64,000 nucleotides of DNA, taken from Roseivivax lentus. GTDB lineage: Bacteria > Pseudomonadota > Alphaproteobacteria > Rhodobacterales > Rhodobacteraceae. The stretch spans positions 434,001 to 498,000 of the forward strand of contig NZ_FTOQ01000002.1 in NCBI RefSeq assembly GCF_900156805.1. Reading direction: 5' to 3'. The notes under the pieces are model-generated. The model was not told where the DNA came from. It did no database searches and was given only the letters and a program-made list of their open reading frames with translations. The translations under genes and the position numbers were made by a program. Shown piece by piece: positions 55,616-64,000 of this stretch (positions are counted from its first letter, which is position 1; every line of letters starts with the position of its first letter).

Positions 55616-57565
55616 ATGTTTGAGAGGATCCTGATCGCCAATCGCGGCGAGATCGCCTGCCGGGTGATCGACACCGCCCGCGCCATGGGGGTGGACACGG
55701 TCGCGGTCTATTCGGAGGCCGACCGGGGTGCGCGGCATGTGGCGATGGCCGACCGGGCGGTGCATATCGGCGGGGCGGCCCCGTCCGAGAGCTATCTGCG
55801 CGGTGATGCGATCGTCGCGGCGGCGCTCGAGACCGGCGCGCAGGCGATCCATCCGGGCTACGGGTTTCTGTCCGAGAACCCCGATTTCGTCGAGGCGGTG
55901 GAGGCGGCGGGGCTCGTCTTCATCGGGCCGTCGGCGGCGGCGATCCGCAAGATGGGGCTGAAGGATGCCGCCAAGGCGCTGATGGAGGAGGCCGGCGTGC
56001 CGGTCGTGCCGGGATATCACGGCGCCGACCAGGATCCCGGTCTTCTGCAGGTCGAGGCGGCGAAGATCGGCTACCCGGTCCTGATCAAGGCCGTGGCGGG
56101 CGGCGGCGGCAAGGGCATGCGGGTGGTCGAGGTCGAGGCGGATTTCGCCGAGGCGCTGGCCTCCGCGCGGGCCGAGGCGCGGGGCGCTTTCGGCAACGAC
56201 GCCGTGCTGATCGAGAAATTCGTGACCCGGCCGCGCCATATCGAGGTGCAGGTTTTCGGCGACGGGACCTCGGCGGTTCACCTTTTCGAAAGGGATTGTT
56301 CGCTACAACGCCGCCACCAGAAGGTCATCGAGGAGGCCCCCGCCCCCGGCATGACGCCCGAGATGCGCGCCGCCATGGGCGAGGCGGCCGTGCGCGCGGC
56401 GGAGGCCATCGGCTACAAGGGCGCGGGCACGGTGGAATTCATCGTCGACGGCTCGGGCGGGCTGTCGCCGGACGGGTTCTTCTTCATGGAGATGAACACC
56501 CGGCTGCAGGTCGAGCATCCGGTGACCGAGGCCGTGACCGGCATCGATCTGGTCGCATGGCAGCTGCGCGTCGCGGCGGGCGAGGGGCTGCCGCTGGCGC
56601 AGGACGCCATCCCGCTCGAGGGCCATGCCTTCGAGGCGCGGCTTTACGCCGAGGACGTGCCGAAGGGCTTTCTGCCCGCGACCGGGCGGCTCGATCACCT
56701 GGTCTTCGGGGCGGGGGCGCGGGCGGATACGGGTGTGCGCGCGGGCGACGCGATCAGCCCGCATTACGACCCGATGATCGCCAAGCTGGTGACCCACGGG
56801 CCGACCCGCGACATCGCCCTTGCGCGGCTGGCGCAGGCGCTGGACGAGACGCAGGTGGCGGGCACGGTCACGAACCTCGCCTTCCTGGGCGCTCTGGCCC
56901 GGCATGGGGACTTCGCCGCGGGCAAGGTCGATACCGGGCTCATCGGGCGCGACCTCGCGGCGCTGGTCGCCGCACCGGCGCCCGGTCCCGCGATCTGGGC
57001 CGAGGCCGCGCTGTGTGCGGCAGGGCTCGACGGGCCGGCGGCGGCGCATCAGGGCTTCACGCTCTGGCAGCCGCTGAGCCAGCGGGTCGTGCTGATGCGC
57101 GACGGGTCCGATCCGGTGGTCGTTTCGCTGTCGCCCGAGGGCCCGGACCAGGTAGGCGTCACGACGCCCGAGGGCGACATCCGGGCCGAGCGGCGCGCCG
57201 GACGCTGGCATTTCGGCGAGACGCCCGCCGCGGGCGCCGTGCGCCATGGCGACCGGGTCACCGTCTTCGCGGGGTTCGGGCAAAGCTTCGCCATCGTCGA
57301 TCCGCTCGCGCGCGCCGCATCGGCCCATTCCGCCGACGTGATCGACGCGCCGATGCCGGGCCGGGTGGCGCGGGTCCTCGTGGGCCCCGGCGACAGCGTC
57401 GCGGCGGGCGACCGGCTGGCGGTGCTCGAGGCGATGAAGATGGAGCATGCGCTGAAGGCCGGGCGCGACGGCGTCGTCGCCGAGGTGCTGGTCGCCGAGG
57501 GCGATCAGGTCGAGGCGGGCGCGGCGCTTCTCCGGCTCGCCCCCGACGAGGAGGCGGCGGCATGA
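55616..57565 (+). CDS. mccA: Methylcrotonyl-CoA carboxylase, biotin carboxylase (alpha) subunit
   Basis: This 649-residue subunit has the biotin carboxylase ATP-grasp region ([57 protein letters not shown]) and a C-terminal biotinyl domain with EAMKMEH near residue 610. The middle region (about 450-560) is the MCC/PCC BT-type domain. It carboxylates biotin with ATP and bicarbonate, then delivers it to MccB. GAGGAGGGACGCG precedes the ATG at 55616. It overlaps the next gene as ATGA. Confidence 0.96.
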   Translation: MFERILIANRGEIACRVIDTARAMGVDTVAVYSEADRGARHVAMADRAVHIGGAAPSESYLRGDAIVAAALETGAQAIHPGYGFLSENPDFVEAVEAAGLVFIGPSAAAIRKMGLKDAAKALMEEAGVPVVPGYHGADQDPGLLQVEAAKIGYPVLIKAVAGGGGKGMRVVEVEADFAEALASARAEARGAFGNDAVLIEKFVTRPRHIEVQVFGDGTSAVHLFERDCSLQRRHQKVIEEAPAPGMTPEMRAAMGEAAVRAAEAIGYKGAGTVEFIVDGSGGLSPDGFFFMEMNTRLQVEHPVTEAVTGIDLVAWQLRVAAGEGLPLAQDAIPLEGHAFEARLYAEDVPKGFLPATGRLDHLVFGAGARADTGVRAGDAISPHYDPMIAKLVTHGPTRDIALARLAQALDETQVAGTVTNLAFLGALARHGDFAAGKVDTGLIGRDLAALVAAPAPGPAIWAEAALCAAGLDGPAAAHQGFTLWQPLSQRVVLMRDGSDPVVVSLSPEGPDQVGVTTPEGDIRAERRAGRWHFGETPAAGAVRHGDRVTVFAGFGQSFAIVDPLARAASAHSADVIDAPMPGRVARVLVGPGDSVAAGDRLAVLEAMKMEHALKAGRDGVVAEVLVAEGDQVEAGAALLRLAPDEEAAA

Positions 57566-58224
57566 TCCGGCTGCATCATGTCCCGCTTGGCCGCTCCTTC
57601 CGGGTGATGTGGCTGCTGGAGGAGCTGGGCCTCGATTACGAGGTCGCCTATTACTCGATCCGCGACGGCTCCCTGCGCAGCCCCGATTTCCTCGCGCTGT
57701 CGCCCGCGGGCCGGGTGCCCGCGCTCGAGATCGGTGGCGAGGTGCTGTTCGAAAGCGGCGCGATCCTGCAGGTCCTGTGCGAACGCCATCCCGAGGCGGG
57801 TCTCGCCCCGGAGCCGGGCGCGCCGGATCGTGGCATGTACCTGGAAATGATGCATTATTCGGAAACCGTCGGATCGCTGGTCGAGAACCTCAACCTCAAC
57901 CGCGTCTTCCTGCGCGACCCCGCCGATGCCTCGCCCGTGGTGATCAAGCTGCTGACCGCGCGGCTCCGCGCCGCCCTCGGCGCGATCGATGCGCGGATGG
58001 CGCACGCGCATCTCCTGCCCTCGGGCTTTTCCGCCGCCGACATCATGTTCGCCTACGGGTTCGAACTGGCGCGCTACTACGTCCAGATGGCGCAGTTTCC
58101 CGCCCTCATGGCCTATTGGGACCGCCTGCGCGCGCGGCCCGGATACATCGCCGCCAAGGCCCGCGACGGCGTGCAGGACCTCTATGACCGGGACTTCTAC
58201 CCGCTGCCCGAGGCCGCCACATGA
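57562..58224 (+). CDS. Glutathione S-transferase family protein
   Basis: This 220-residue protein has an N-terminal thioredoxin-like domain ([26 protein letters not shown], then [24 protein letters not shown] with the cis-Pro and Glu-Ser glutathione contacts) and a helical C-terminal domain. SR-type catalytic Ser12 position is typical of bacterial beta/other GSTs. It is embedded between mccA and hmgL with four-base overlaps on both sides, so its link with leucine catabolism is structural; a role in detoxifying reactive enoyl-CoA species is only a guess. Confidence 0.88.
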   Translation: MIRLHHVPLGRSFRVMWLLEELGLDYEVAYYSIRDGSLRSPDFLALSPAGRVPALEIGGEVLFESGAILQVLCERHPEAGLAPEPGAPDRGMYLEMMHYSETVGSLVENLNLNRVFLRDPADASPVVIKLLTARLRAALGAIDARMAHAHLLPSGFSAADIMFAYGFELARYYVQMAQFPALMAYWDRLRARPGYIAAKARDGVQDLYDRDFYPLPEAAT

Positions 58225-59090
58225 CCGGGCGGGTGGAGATCTTCGAGGTCGGACCGCGCGACGGGCTGCAGAACGAAACCGCCGAGATCTCCGTCGCGGG
58301 CAAGGTCCGCCTCATAGACTGCCTGAGCGGCGCGGGCTTCCGCCGGATCGAGGTGGCCTCTTTCGTCAGCCCGAAATGGGTGCCGCAGATGGCCTCCTCG
58401 GGCGCGGTGCTGGCGGCGATCACCCGCGCGCCGGGCGTCTCCTATGCCGCGCTCACGCCCAACATGAAGGGGCTCGAGGCCGCCATCGCCGCGCGCGCCG
58501 ACGAGGTGGCGATCTTCGGCTCGGCCTCCGAGGGCTTCTCGAAGGCCAATATCAACGCGACCATCGCCGAAAGCCTCGAACGCTTCGCGCCGGTGGCCGA
58601 GGCGGCGCGCGCCGCGAACCTGCCGGTGCGCGGCTATGTCTCCTGCGTGGTCGAATGCCCCTATGATGGCCCCGTCGCGCCCGAGGCGGTGGCGCGGGTC
58701 GTGGCCGCGCTGCGCGACATGGGTGTCTACGAGGTCAGCCTCGGCGATACGATCGGGCGGGGCAGGCCGGAGGCGGTCGACGCCATGCTCGGCGCCGTGC
58801 GGAACGAGATGCCCGCCGACGCCCTCGCGGGCCATTTCCACGACACGGCGGGCCGCGCGCTCGACAATATCGAGGTGGCGCTGGGCCATGGATTGCGGGT
58901 CTTCGACGCCGCCGTGGGGGGGCTGGGCGGCTGCCCCTACGCGCCCGGGGCCGCGGGCAACGTGGCGACCGAGGCGGTGCATGACTGGCTCATCGCGCTG
59001 GGCTTCGAGACCGGGCTCGACCGCGCGGTCCTGGACGCCGCGGCAAGGATCGCGCGGGACCTGCGCGCGGGAAAGGACGCAGATGGCTGA
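58221..59090 (+). CDS. Hydroxymethylglutaryl-CoA lyase
   Basis: This 289-residue TIM-barrel enzyme cleaves HMG-CoA to acetyl-CoA and acetoacetate, the last step of leucine breakdown. EIFEVGPRDGLQNE (metal Asp), VASFVSPKWVPQMA, YVSCVVECPYDGPV, EVSLGDTIGRG, GHFHDTAGRALDNI (metal His) and GLGGCPYAPGAAGN with the catalytic Cys loop are all present. It belongs to the mccA-to-hydratase coupled run; its stop overlaps the hydratase start by eight bases. Confidence 0.96.
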   Translation: MTGRVEIFEVGPRDGLQNETAEISVAGKVRLIDCLSGAGFRRIEVASFVSPKWVPQMASSGAVLAAITRAPGVSYAALTPNMKGLEAAIAARADEVAIFGSASEGFSKANINATIAESLERFAPVAEAARAANLPVRGYVSCVVECPYDGPVAPEAVARVVAALRDMGVYEVSLGDTIGRGRPEAVDAMLGAVRNEMPADALAGHFHDTAGRALDNIEVALGHGLRVFDAAVGGLGGCPYAPGAAGNVATEAVHDWLIALGFETGLDRAVLDAAARIARDLRAGKDADG

Positions 59091-59865
59091 TTTCATCCGG
59101 ACAAGCCGGGACGAGCGCGGGGTGGTCACGCTGCGGCTCGCGCGGCCCGACAAGCACAACGCGCTTTCGTCGCAGATGATGACCGAGCTCGAGGCCGAGG
59201 CGCAGACGCTGGCCGCCGATGCGACCTGCCGCGTGGTGATCCTCGCCGCCGAGGGGCCGACCTTCTGCGCGGGTGGCGATCTGGCCTGGATGCGCGACCA
59301 GCGCGGAATGGATGCCGCGACCCGCAAGCGCGAAAGCCGCCGCATCGCCACCGCGCTCGGCGCGCTGGCCGAGTTGCCGCAGCCGCTGATCGGGCGCATC
59401 CACGGCAATGCCTTCGGTGGCGGCGTGGGGCTCGCGGCGGTCTGCGACGTGGCCATTGGCGTCTCGGGTGCCAAGATGGGGCTGACCGAGACGCGACTCG
59501 GGCTTCTGCCGGCCAATATCGGCCCCTACGTGATCGCGCGGATGGGGGCGGCGCGGGCGCGCGAGGTGTTCATGAATGCCCGCATCTTCGAGGCCGAGGA
59601 GGCGGTGCGCCTCAACCTTCTGACCCGTGTCGTGCCGCCCGACGCACTCGATGCCGCCGTGGAGGCCGAGGTCGCGCCCTATCTGGAATGTGCGCCCGGG
59701 GCGGTCGCGGCGGCCAAGGCGCTTCTGGGCGATCTCGCGGGCCGCGTCGGGGCGGCGGAGGTCGACATGGCCATCGACGCGCTCGCCGCCCGGTGGGAGA
59801 CCGAGGAAGCCGCGGAAGGCCTCGATGCGTTCTTCGAGAAGCGTCCGCCGCGCTGGCGCGGCTGA
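59083..59865 (+). CDS. Enoyl-CoA hydratase, probable methylglutaconyl-CoA hydratase
   Basis: This 260-residue crotonase-fold enzyme has LARPDKHNALSSQMM, AAEGPTFCAGGDLAWMRD (oxyanion hole), and GRIHGNAFGGGVGLAAVCDVAIG with ETRLGLLPANIGPYV, where the catalytic Glu residues lie. In the liu operon the hydratase step converts 3-methylglutaconyl-CoA to HMG-CoA, and this is the only crotonase in the run, so the specific name is inferred from context. It is the last gene before a 589-bp gap. Confidence 0.88.
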   Translation: MADFIRTSRDERGVVTLRLARPDKHNALSSQMMTELEAEAQTLAADATCRVVILAAEGPTFCAGGDLAWMRDQRGMDAATRKRESRRIATALGALAELPQPLIGRIHGNAFGGGVGLAAVCDVAIGVSGAKMGLTETRLGLLPANIGPYVIARMGAARAREVFMNARIFEAEEAVRLNLLTRVVPPDALDAAVEAEVAPYLECAPGAVAAAKALLGDLAGRVGAAEVDMAIDALAARWETEEAAEGLDAFFEKRPPRWRG

Positions 59866-59899
59866 GGCGTCGCGCAGGCCTGCGCCATCCCGCCCGTGA

Positions 59900-59917
59900 C
59901 CTATCCGAACGGATAGG
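59900..59917. promoter_or_regulatory. Perfect inverted repeat CCTATCCG-AA-CGGATAGG
   Basis: CCTATCCGAACGGATAGG is an 8-bp perfect inverted repeat with a 2-nt centre, 35 bases after the hydratase stop. A 2-nt spacer is too tight for an RNA loop, so a dimeric repressor site is more likely than a terminator. The controlled promoter is unknown. Confidence 0.5.
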
Positions 59918-60138
59918 TGATCCGATCCCTTCGCGCCGCCCACTTTGCATAAAAGTCGGGCTATGGTGCCCGAGTCCCGAGCGACGGATGGATGCGCAAT
60001 GACCGTCCGTTGCCGCGATACCGGGAAGGATGGGGATCGACTCCGGGATCGTAGCGACCAGCCCGCGCAAGACGGGAGCTAAAAGACGCACGGCCCTGCC
60101 GGGTGCTGGCCATAAAAGGGGTCTGCGGTGTGCAAATG

Positions 60139-60166
60139 GCGTCTGCTTCGGCAGGCGCCTTTTTTT
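60139..60166 (+). terminator. Strong intrinsic terminator with UUCG loop and no gene before it
   Basis: GCGTCTGC (60139-60146) pairs with GCAGGCGC (60151-60158), one G-U pair, capped by the extra-stable TTCG tetraloop and followed by C and seven Ts. It is about 270 bases past the last upstream stop codon and 288 bases before nuoA. Confidence 0.88.
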
Positions 60167-60327
60167 CGCGGCGCGCATCGAAGCCCCGACGGCAAGGGCC
60201 CCGCCCGCAGGCGGAGGTGCGTCCCGCCCCGGTGCCCGGCAGACAGGCCGCGCGTTCCAGCCTGCGGCCTACTTTCGCAGATCCCCTGAAACCGGGCTCC
60301 GGACACCTCCAAAGCGGGCTGCGCCCG

Positions 60328-60356
60328 TTGACCCCCGGCATGTGCGGGGATAGATG
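60328..60356 (+). promoter_or_regulatory. Candidate promoter of the nuo operon
   Basis: TTGACC (60328-60333) is followed after 17 bases by TAGATG (60351-60356). The -35 matches five of six bases, the -10 three of six. It lies about 100 bases before nuoA, giving room for a leader. Confidence 0.4.
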
Positions 60357-60454
60357 AATTCTAACGCTGCATGCAGATGCGTGCCGCACAGCCACGGCCT
60401 GCTGCCGCGCGGCGGGCACGAAATGTGCGAGACTAAGGGAAAGGACCGATCCCC

Positions 60455-61344
<890 letters not shown>

Positions 61345-61353
61345 GGAGGCGCC

Positions 61354-61974
61354 ATGAGCACCGCAATGCAAGAACTCGGCGGCTATATCGAGGCCAAGCG
61401 CCCCGATTGCGTCGTCTCCTGGGAGGTCACCCGCGGCGAGTTGTGCGTCAACGTGGCGCCCGCGAACATCCGTGGCCTCGTCGAGTGGCTGAAGGCCGAG
61501 CCGACCTGCCGTTTCACCACGATGATCGACATCACGGCGGTGGATTACCCCGAACGCGCCAAGCGCTTCGACGTGGTCTACCACTTCCTGTCGATGCATC
61601 AGAACCACCGCATCCGCCTGAAGGTCGCGGTGCGCGAAGAGGACATCGTGCAGTCGATCACCTCGGTGCATCCCTCCGCCGATTGGTTCGAGCGCGAGAT
61701 TTTCGACATGTTCGGCATCCTCTTCTCGGGCCACCCGGACCTGCGCCGGATCCTCACCGATTACGGCTTCCGCGGGCATCCCCTGCGCAAGGATTTCCCG
61801 ACCACGGGTTATGTCGAGGTGCGCTATGACGAGGTGCAGAAACGCGTGGTCTACGAACCCGTGAGCCTCGTGCAGGAATACCGCCAGTTTGACTTCATAT
61901 CCCCGTGGGAAGGCGCCGAATACGTGCTGCCGGGCGACGAGAAATCCGACGTGCCCGCAGGGGACAAGGCATGA
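61354..61974 (+). CDS. nuoC: NADH-quinone oxidoreductase subunit C
   Basis: This 206-residue hydrophilic subunit (30-kDa type) is separate from NuoD, as in alphaproteobacteria and mitochondria, not fused as in E. coli. [24 protein letters not shown] and [32 protein letters not shown] with [10 protein letters not shown] are signatures. A near-perfect AAGGAGG lies six bases before the ATG. The stop overlaps the next small gene as ATGA. Confidence 0.97.
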   Translation: MSTAMQELGGYIEAKRPDCVVSWEVTRGELCVNVAPANIRGLVEWLKAEPTCRFTTMIDITAVDYPERAKRFDVVYHFLSMHQNHRIRLKVAVREEDIVQSITSVHPSADWFEREIFDMFGILFSGHPDLRRILTDYGFRGHPLRKDFPTTGYVEVRYDEVQKRVVYEPVSLVQEYRQFDFISPWEGAEYVLPGDEKSDVPAGDKA

Positions 61975-62153
61975 TGGGAGGCGGCGGCATCCTTTGGCTT
62001 CTGATCGTGGGCGCGCTGGTCGTGATCCCGTTCTGGAAGCTGTTGCCGCGCTTCGGCATCCCGAACTGGGTGGCCATATTCGCGATTTTTCCCGTCGTGG
62101 CGCTGATCCTCCTGTGGGTGATGGCGTTCAAAGACGACGGTCTGAGAGGGTAG
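61971..62153 (+). CDS. Small membrane protein encoded inside the nuo operon
   Basis: This 60-residue protein has two hydrophobic helices ([16 protein letters not shown] and [21 protein letters not shown]) joined by a short basic loop ([10 protein letters not shown]). It overlaps nuoC by four bases and precedes the NTF2-like gene by five bases. Rhodobacter capsulatus nuo is known to contain extra unknown reading frames; this probably is one such gene. A role in complex I assembly is unproven. Confidence 0.75.
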   Translation: MMGGGGILWLLIVGALVVIPFWKLLPRFGIPNWVAIFAIFPVVALILLWVMAFKDDGLRG

Positions 62154-62158
62154 GGCGG

Positions 62159-62551
62159 ATGGACGGCGTCACCGGCAACGACCACGAAGCCATTCGTTCT
62201 CTGGCGCAGGCGTATTGCGAGGCGATCCACCATTCGACCCCGGAGGTGTTCGTCGAGATGTGCCACGACAACTTCCTGATGACCGCCGCGGACGGCTCGG
62301 GCGGGGCGCAGTTCTGGGACAAGATCGCGTATCTTGCGCGCGTCGGCGGGCGCGATCCGTTCCCCGGCGCGCCGTCATACGAGATCCTCGACCTGGACGT
62401 GGCCGGCGGCGAGATCGCCCGCGCGCATCTCTGGGTGGACGTGCCGCCCCGGCGGTTCGAGGATCATCTGGGTTTCATCCGCGTGGACGGCGCGTGGAAA
62501 CTGATCACTAAAGTGTTCCGGACCATGGACGGTCCGGCTCTGGAAGGTTGA
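62159..62551 (+). CDS. NTF2-like (SnoaL-type fold) protein inside the nuo operon
   Basis: This 130-residue cytoplasmic protein has [38 protein letters not shown], a cone-shaped NTF2-like fold entry, and [44 protein letters not shown], matching the lumazine-binding-like subgroup. No active-site set can be claimed. It lies between the small membrane gene and nuoD, seven to ten bases from the next start. It may be an assembly factor or a passenger. Confidence 0.8.
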   Translation: MDGVTGNDHEAIRSLAQAYCEAIHHSTPEVFVEMCHDNFLMTAADGSGGAQFWDKIAYLARVGGRDPFPGAPSYEILDLDVAGGEIARAHLWVDVPPRRFEDHLGFIRVDGAWKLITKVFRTMDGPALEG

Positions 62552-62561
62552 GGAGAACGTG

Positions 62562-63779
62562 ATGGACGGCTCCAAATTCGACGATGTGCAGACGCAGGAA
62601 CAGCGGATCCGCAACTTCAACATCAATTTCGGCCCCCAGCACCCGGCGGCCCATGGTGTGTTGCGGCTGGTGCTGGAGCTCGATGGCGAGATCGTGGAGC
62701 GCTGCGACCCGCATATCGGGCTTCTGCACCGCGGCACCGAGAAGCTGATGGAAAGCCGCACCTACCTGCAAAACCTGCCCTATTTCGACCGGCTCGATTA
62801 TGTCGGCACGATGAACCAGGAACATGGCTGGTGCCTTGCCATCGAGAAGCTGACCGGTGTCGAGGTGCCGCGCCGCGCGCAGCTCATCCGGGTCCTGTTC
62901 TGCGAAGTGGGCCGCATCCTGAACCACCTTCTCAACGTGACCACGCAGGCCATGGATGTGGGCGCGCTGACGCCGCCGCTCTGGGGCTTCGAGGAGCGCG
63001 AGAAGCTGATGCAGTTCTACGAGCGCGCCTCGGGCGCGCGCCTGCACGCGGCCTATTTCCGCCCCGGCGGCGTGCATCAGGATCTGCCGCCCGAGCTTCT
63101 GGACGACATGGAAGCTTGGTGCGATCCGTTCCTCGCGGTGCTCGGCGATATCGACGGGCTGCTGACCGAGAACCGCATCTTCAAGCAGCGCAACGTCGAT
63201 ATCGGCGTCATCACCGAGGAAGACGCCCAGGATTGGGCCTTCTCGGGCGTGATGGTGCGCGGCTCCGGCATGGCCTGGGACCTGCGCCGCGCGCAGCCCT
63301 ATGAATGCTACGACGAGTTCGAGTTCCAGATCCCCGTCGGCAAGAACGGCGATTGCTACGACCGCTACCTCGTCCGCATGGAAGAGATGCGCCAGTCGAT
63401 CCACATCATGCGCCAGGCCATCGAAAAGCTGCGCCTGCCCGAGAATCAGGGCGACATCCAGGCGCGCGGCAAGATCACCCCGCCGAAGCGGAGCGAGATG
63501 AAGACCTCGATGGAGGCGCTCATCCACCACTTCAAGCTTTATACCGAGGGCTTCCACGTCCCCGAGGGCGAGGTCTATGCCTGCGTCGAGGCGCCCAAGG
63601 GCGAGTTCGGCGTCTATCTCGTGGCGGACGGCTCCAACAAACCCTACCGCGCCAAGATCCGCGCGCCGGGCTACGCGCATCTGCAGGCGATGGATTTCAT
63701 GGCCAAGGGGCACCAGCTCGCGGATGTGGCGGCGATCCTCGGCTCGATGGATATCGTCTTCGGCGAGGTGGACCGCTAG
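62562..63779 (+). CDS. nuoD: NADH-quinone oxidoreductase subunit D
   Basis: This 405-residue 49-kDa-type subunit forms the quinone pocket with Nuo[75 protein letters not shown] and [32 protein letters not shown] are canonical, including the quinone-pocket His and the C-terminal [13 protein letters not shown] 62562 has AGGAG six bases upstream; GTG 62559 is possible but spaced too closely. Confidence 0.97.
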   Translation: MDGSKFDDVQTQEQRIRNFNINFGPQHPAAHGVLRLVLELDGEIVERCDPHIGLLHRGTEKLMESRTYLQNLPYFDRLDYVGTMNQEHGWCLAIEKLTGVEVPRRAQLIRVLFCEVGRILNHLLNVTTQAMDVGALTPPLWGFEEREKLMQFYERASGARLHAAYFRPGGVHQDLPPELLDDMEAWCDPFLAVLGDIDGLLTENRIFKQRNVDIGVITEEDAQDWAFSGVMVRGSGMAWDLRRAQPYECYDEFEFQIPVGKNGDCYDRYLVRMEEMRQSIHIMRQAIEKLRLPENQGDIQARGKITPPKRSEMKTSMEALIHHFKLYTEGFHVPEGEVYACVEAPKGEFGVYLVADGSNKPYRAKIRAPGYAHLQAMDFMAKGHQLADVAAILGSMDIVFGEVDR

Positions 63780-63831
63780 GGCCCCAGAGGGTACGACACG
63801 CGGATTACGAAAAAAACGAGGGACCCGCGCA

Positions 63832-64000
63832 ATGAACCTGACCCGCTGGACGCTTCTGGCTGCCGTGACGGCGCTCGCCGCCTGCGAAATGCCCCCCGAG
63901 GGCACCAATGAGCAGGATGTCGCGAATTTCGACACCGCCGTAGCGTCGATCGGCTGCAACCTCGTCGACGAGGGCGATTACCAGGCGCTGGAAATTCAGA
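63832..64000 (+). CDS. Putative lipoprotein, 5' part
   Basis: The gene runs off the window; 56 residues are visible. MNLTRWTLLAAVTALAAC is a lipoprotein signal with Cys18 as the lipidated residue, followed by EMPPEGTNEQDVANFDTAVASIGCN with a second Cys. No family is recognised. It begins 52 bases after nuoD, so it may be another accessory gene in the nuo region; the usual next subunit would be nuoE. Confidence 0.7.
   Translation, partial: MNLTRWTLLAAVTALAACEMPPEGTNEQDVANFDTAVASIGCNLVDEGDYQALEIQ

Larger units (their letters stand above)
59866..60454. other. 589-bp intergenic region between the liu and nuo operons
   Basis: No protein gene is convincing. From left to right it holds a perfect inverted repeat (59900-59917), an AT-richer stretch (TTTGCATAAAAG near 59945) that could be a promoter, a structured stretch, a strong UUCG-loop terminator at 60139-60166, a GC-rich stretch, and a candidate nuoA promoter at 60328-60356. 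A short untranslated RNA from about 59970 to 60166 is the simplest explanation of the orphan terminator. Confidence 0.55.

Noticed and set aside
59940-60166. Known RNA classes (4.5S, 6S, tmRNA, RNase P, common riboswitches) for the orphan terminator region
   Set aside because: None of their conserved words is visible, for example the GGTCAGGTCCGGAAGGAAGC of SRP RNA or GAGGAAAGTCC of RNase P.

Overview
The window is 64 kb of GC-rich chromosomal DNA. It is packed with short intergenic gaps and many ATGA/TGATG stop-start overlaps, and the genes are almost all housekeeping. Gene content and order point to an alphaproteobacterium of the order Rhodobacterales (Roseobacter/Rhodobacter group). The supporting features are an aroA/cmk/rpsA/ihfB neighbourhood, a GapR (DUF2312) protein, a nuo operon with extra small genes between nuoC and nuoD, an alphaproteobacterial-type MetRS, a GTTC-N7-GTTC-like SOS box, and Roseobacter-type intergenic repeats. 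This assignment is inferred from families and synteny; no database was searched. I see no phage, transposase, CRISPR array, plasmid or rRNA signal.

Layout. 1-3.0 kb: 3' end of an FKBP isomerase gene, metG (minus) and an orphan imuA-like gene with an SOS box. 3.2-5.8 kb: modABC molybdate transporter. 5.8-8.6 kb: aldo/keto reductase, EamA exporter and trmB. 8.7-17.4 kb: aroA, a membrane protein, a GFA protein, cmk, a glycosyltransferase-like gene, two DUF4168 secreted proteins, rpsA, ihfB, lapA-like and trpF. 17.4-19.2 kb (minus): DUF952-pyrD-arsC-like. 19.4-23.9 kb: exported 5'-nucleotidase, methyltransferase, SRAP/YedK and an exported EF-hand-motif protein. 24.2-32 kb: tRNA-Gly(TCC), an ABC exporter, gapR, a cysteine-cluster protein with a sulfotransferase-like protein, an iron-type permease, ftsB-like and pgk. 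32-34.3 kb: two cyclophilins and a DUF3179 protein. 34.4-42.3 kb: tyrS, anmK, a FAD oxidoreductase, an M20 amidohydrolase, and the nspC/lys1-type carboxy(nor)spermidine pair. 42.4-50.4 kb: moaA, a lipoprotein, glmS-glmU, gph, a DegT aminotransferase, CreA and a PNPOx-like protein. 50.5-59.9 kb: a leucine/isovalerate catabolism (liu) operon. 60.4-64 kb: start of the nuo (complex I) operon, running off the window.

How the genes work together. The liu operon encodes isovaleryl-CoA dehydrogenase, both methylcrotonyl-CoA carboxylase subunits, methylglutaconyl-CoA hydratase and HMG-CoA lyase. Together these take isovaleryl-CoA to acetyl-CoA plus acetoacetate. An acyl-CoA synthetase, a GST-like protein and a small membrane protein are embedded in the operon. 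It is preceded by a good sigma70-like promoter with a TetR-type palindrome at the predicted start site. glmS, glmU and anmK serve amino-sugar and peptidoglycan metabolism, modABC and moaA serve molybdenum cofactor supply, and nspC with lys1 make a triamine.

The least ordinary signals are small. They are a 24-nt tandem repeat that duplicates a stop/start junction inside the liu operon and creates a coupled repeat peptide ORF; a strong UUCG-loop terminator with no gene in front of it upstream of nuoA (possible sRNA); three families of dispersed intergenic repeats; a 54-nt tandem repeat before a TTG-started methyltransferase; and an SOS-boxed imuA without imuB/dnaE2. I did not see a clearly novel multi-gene system.
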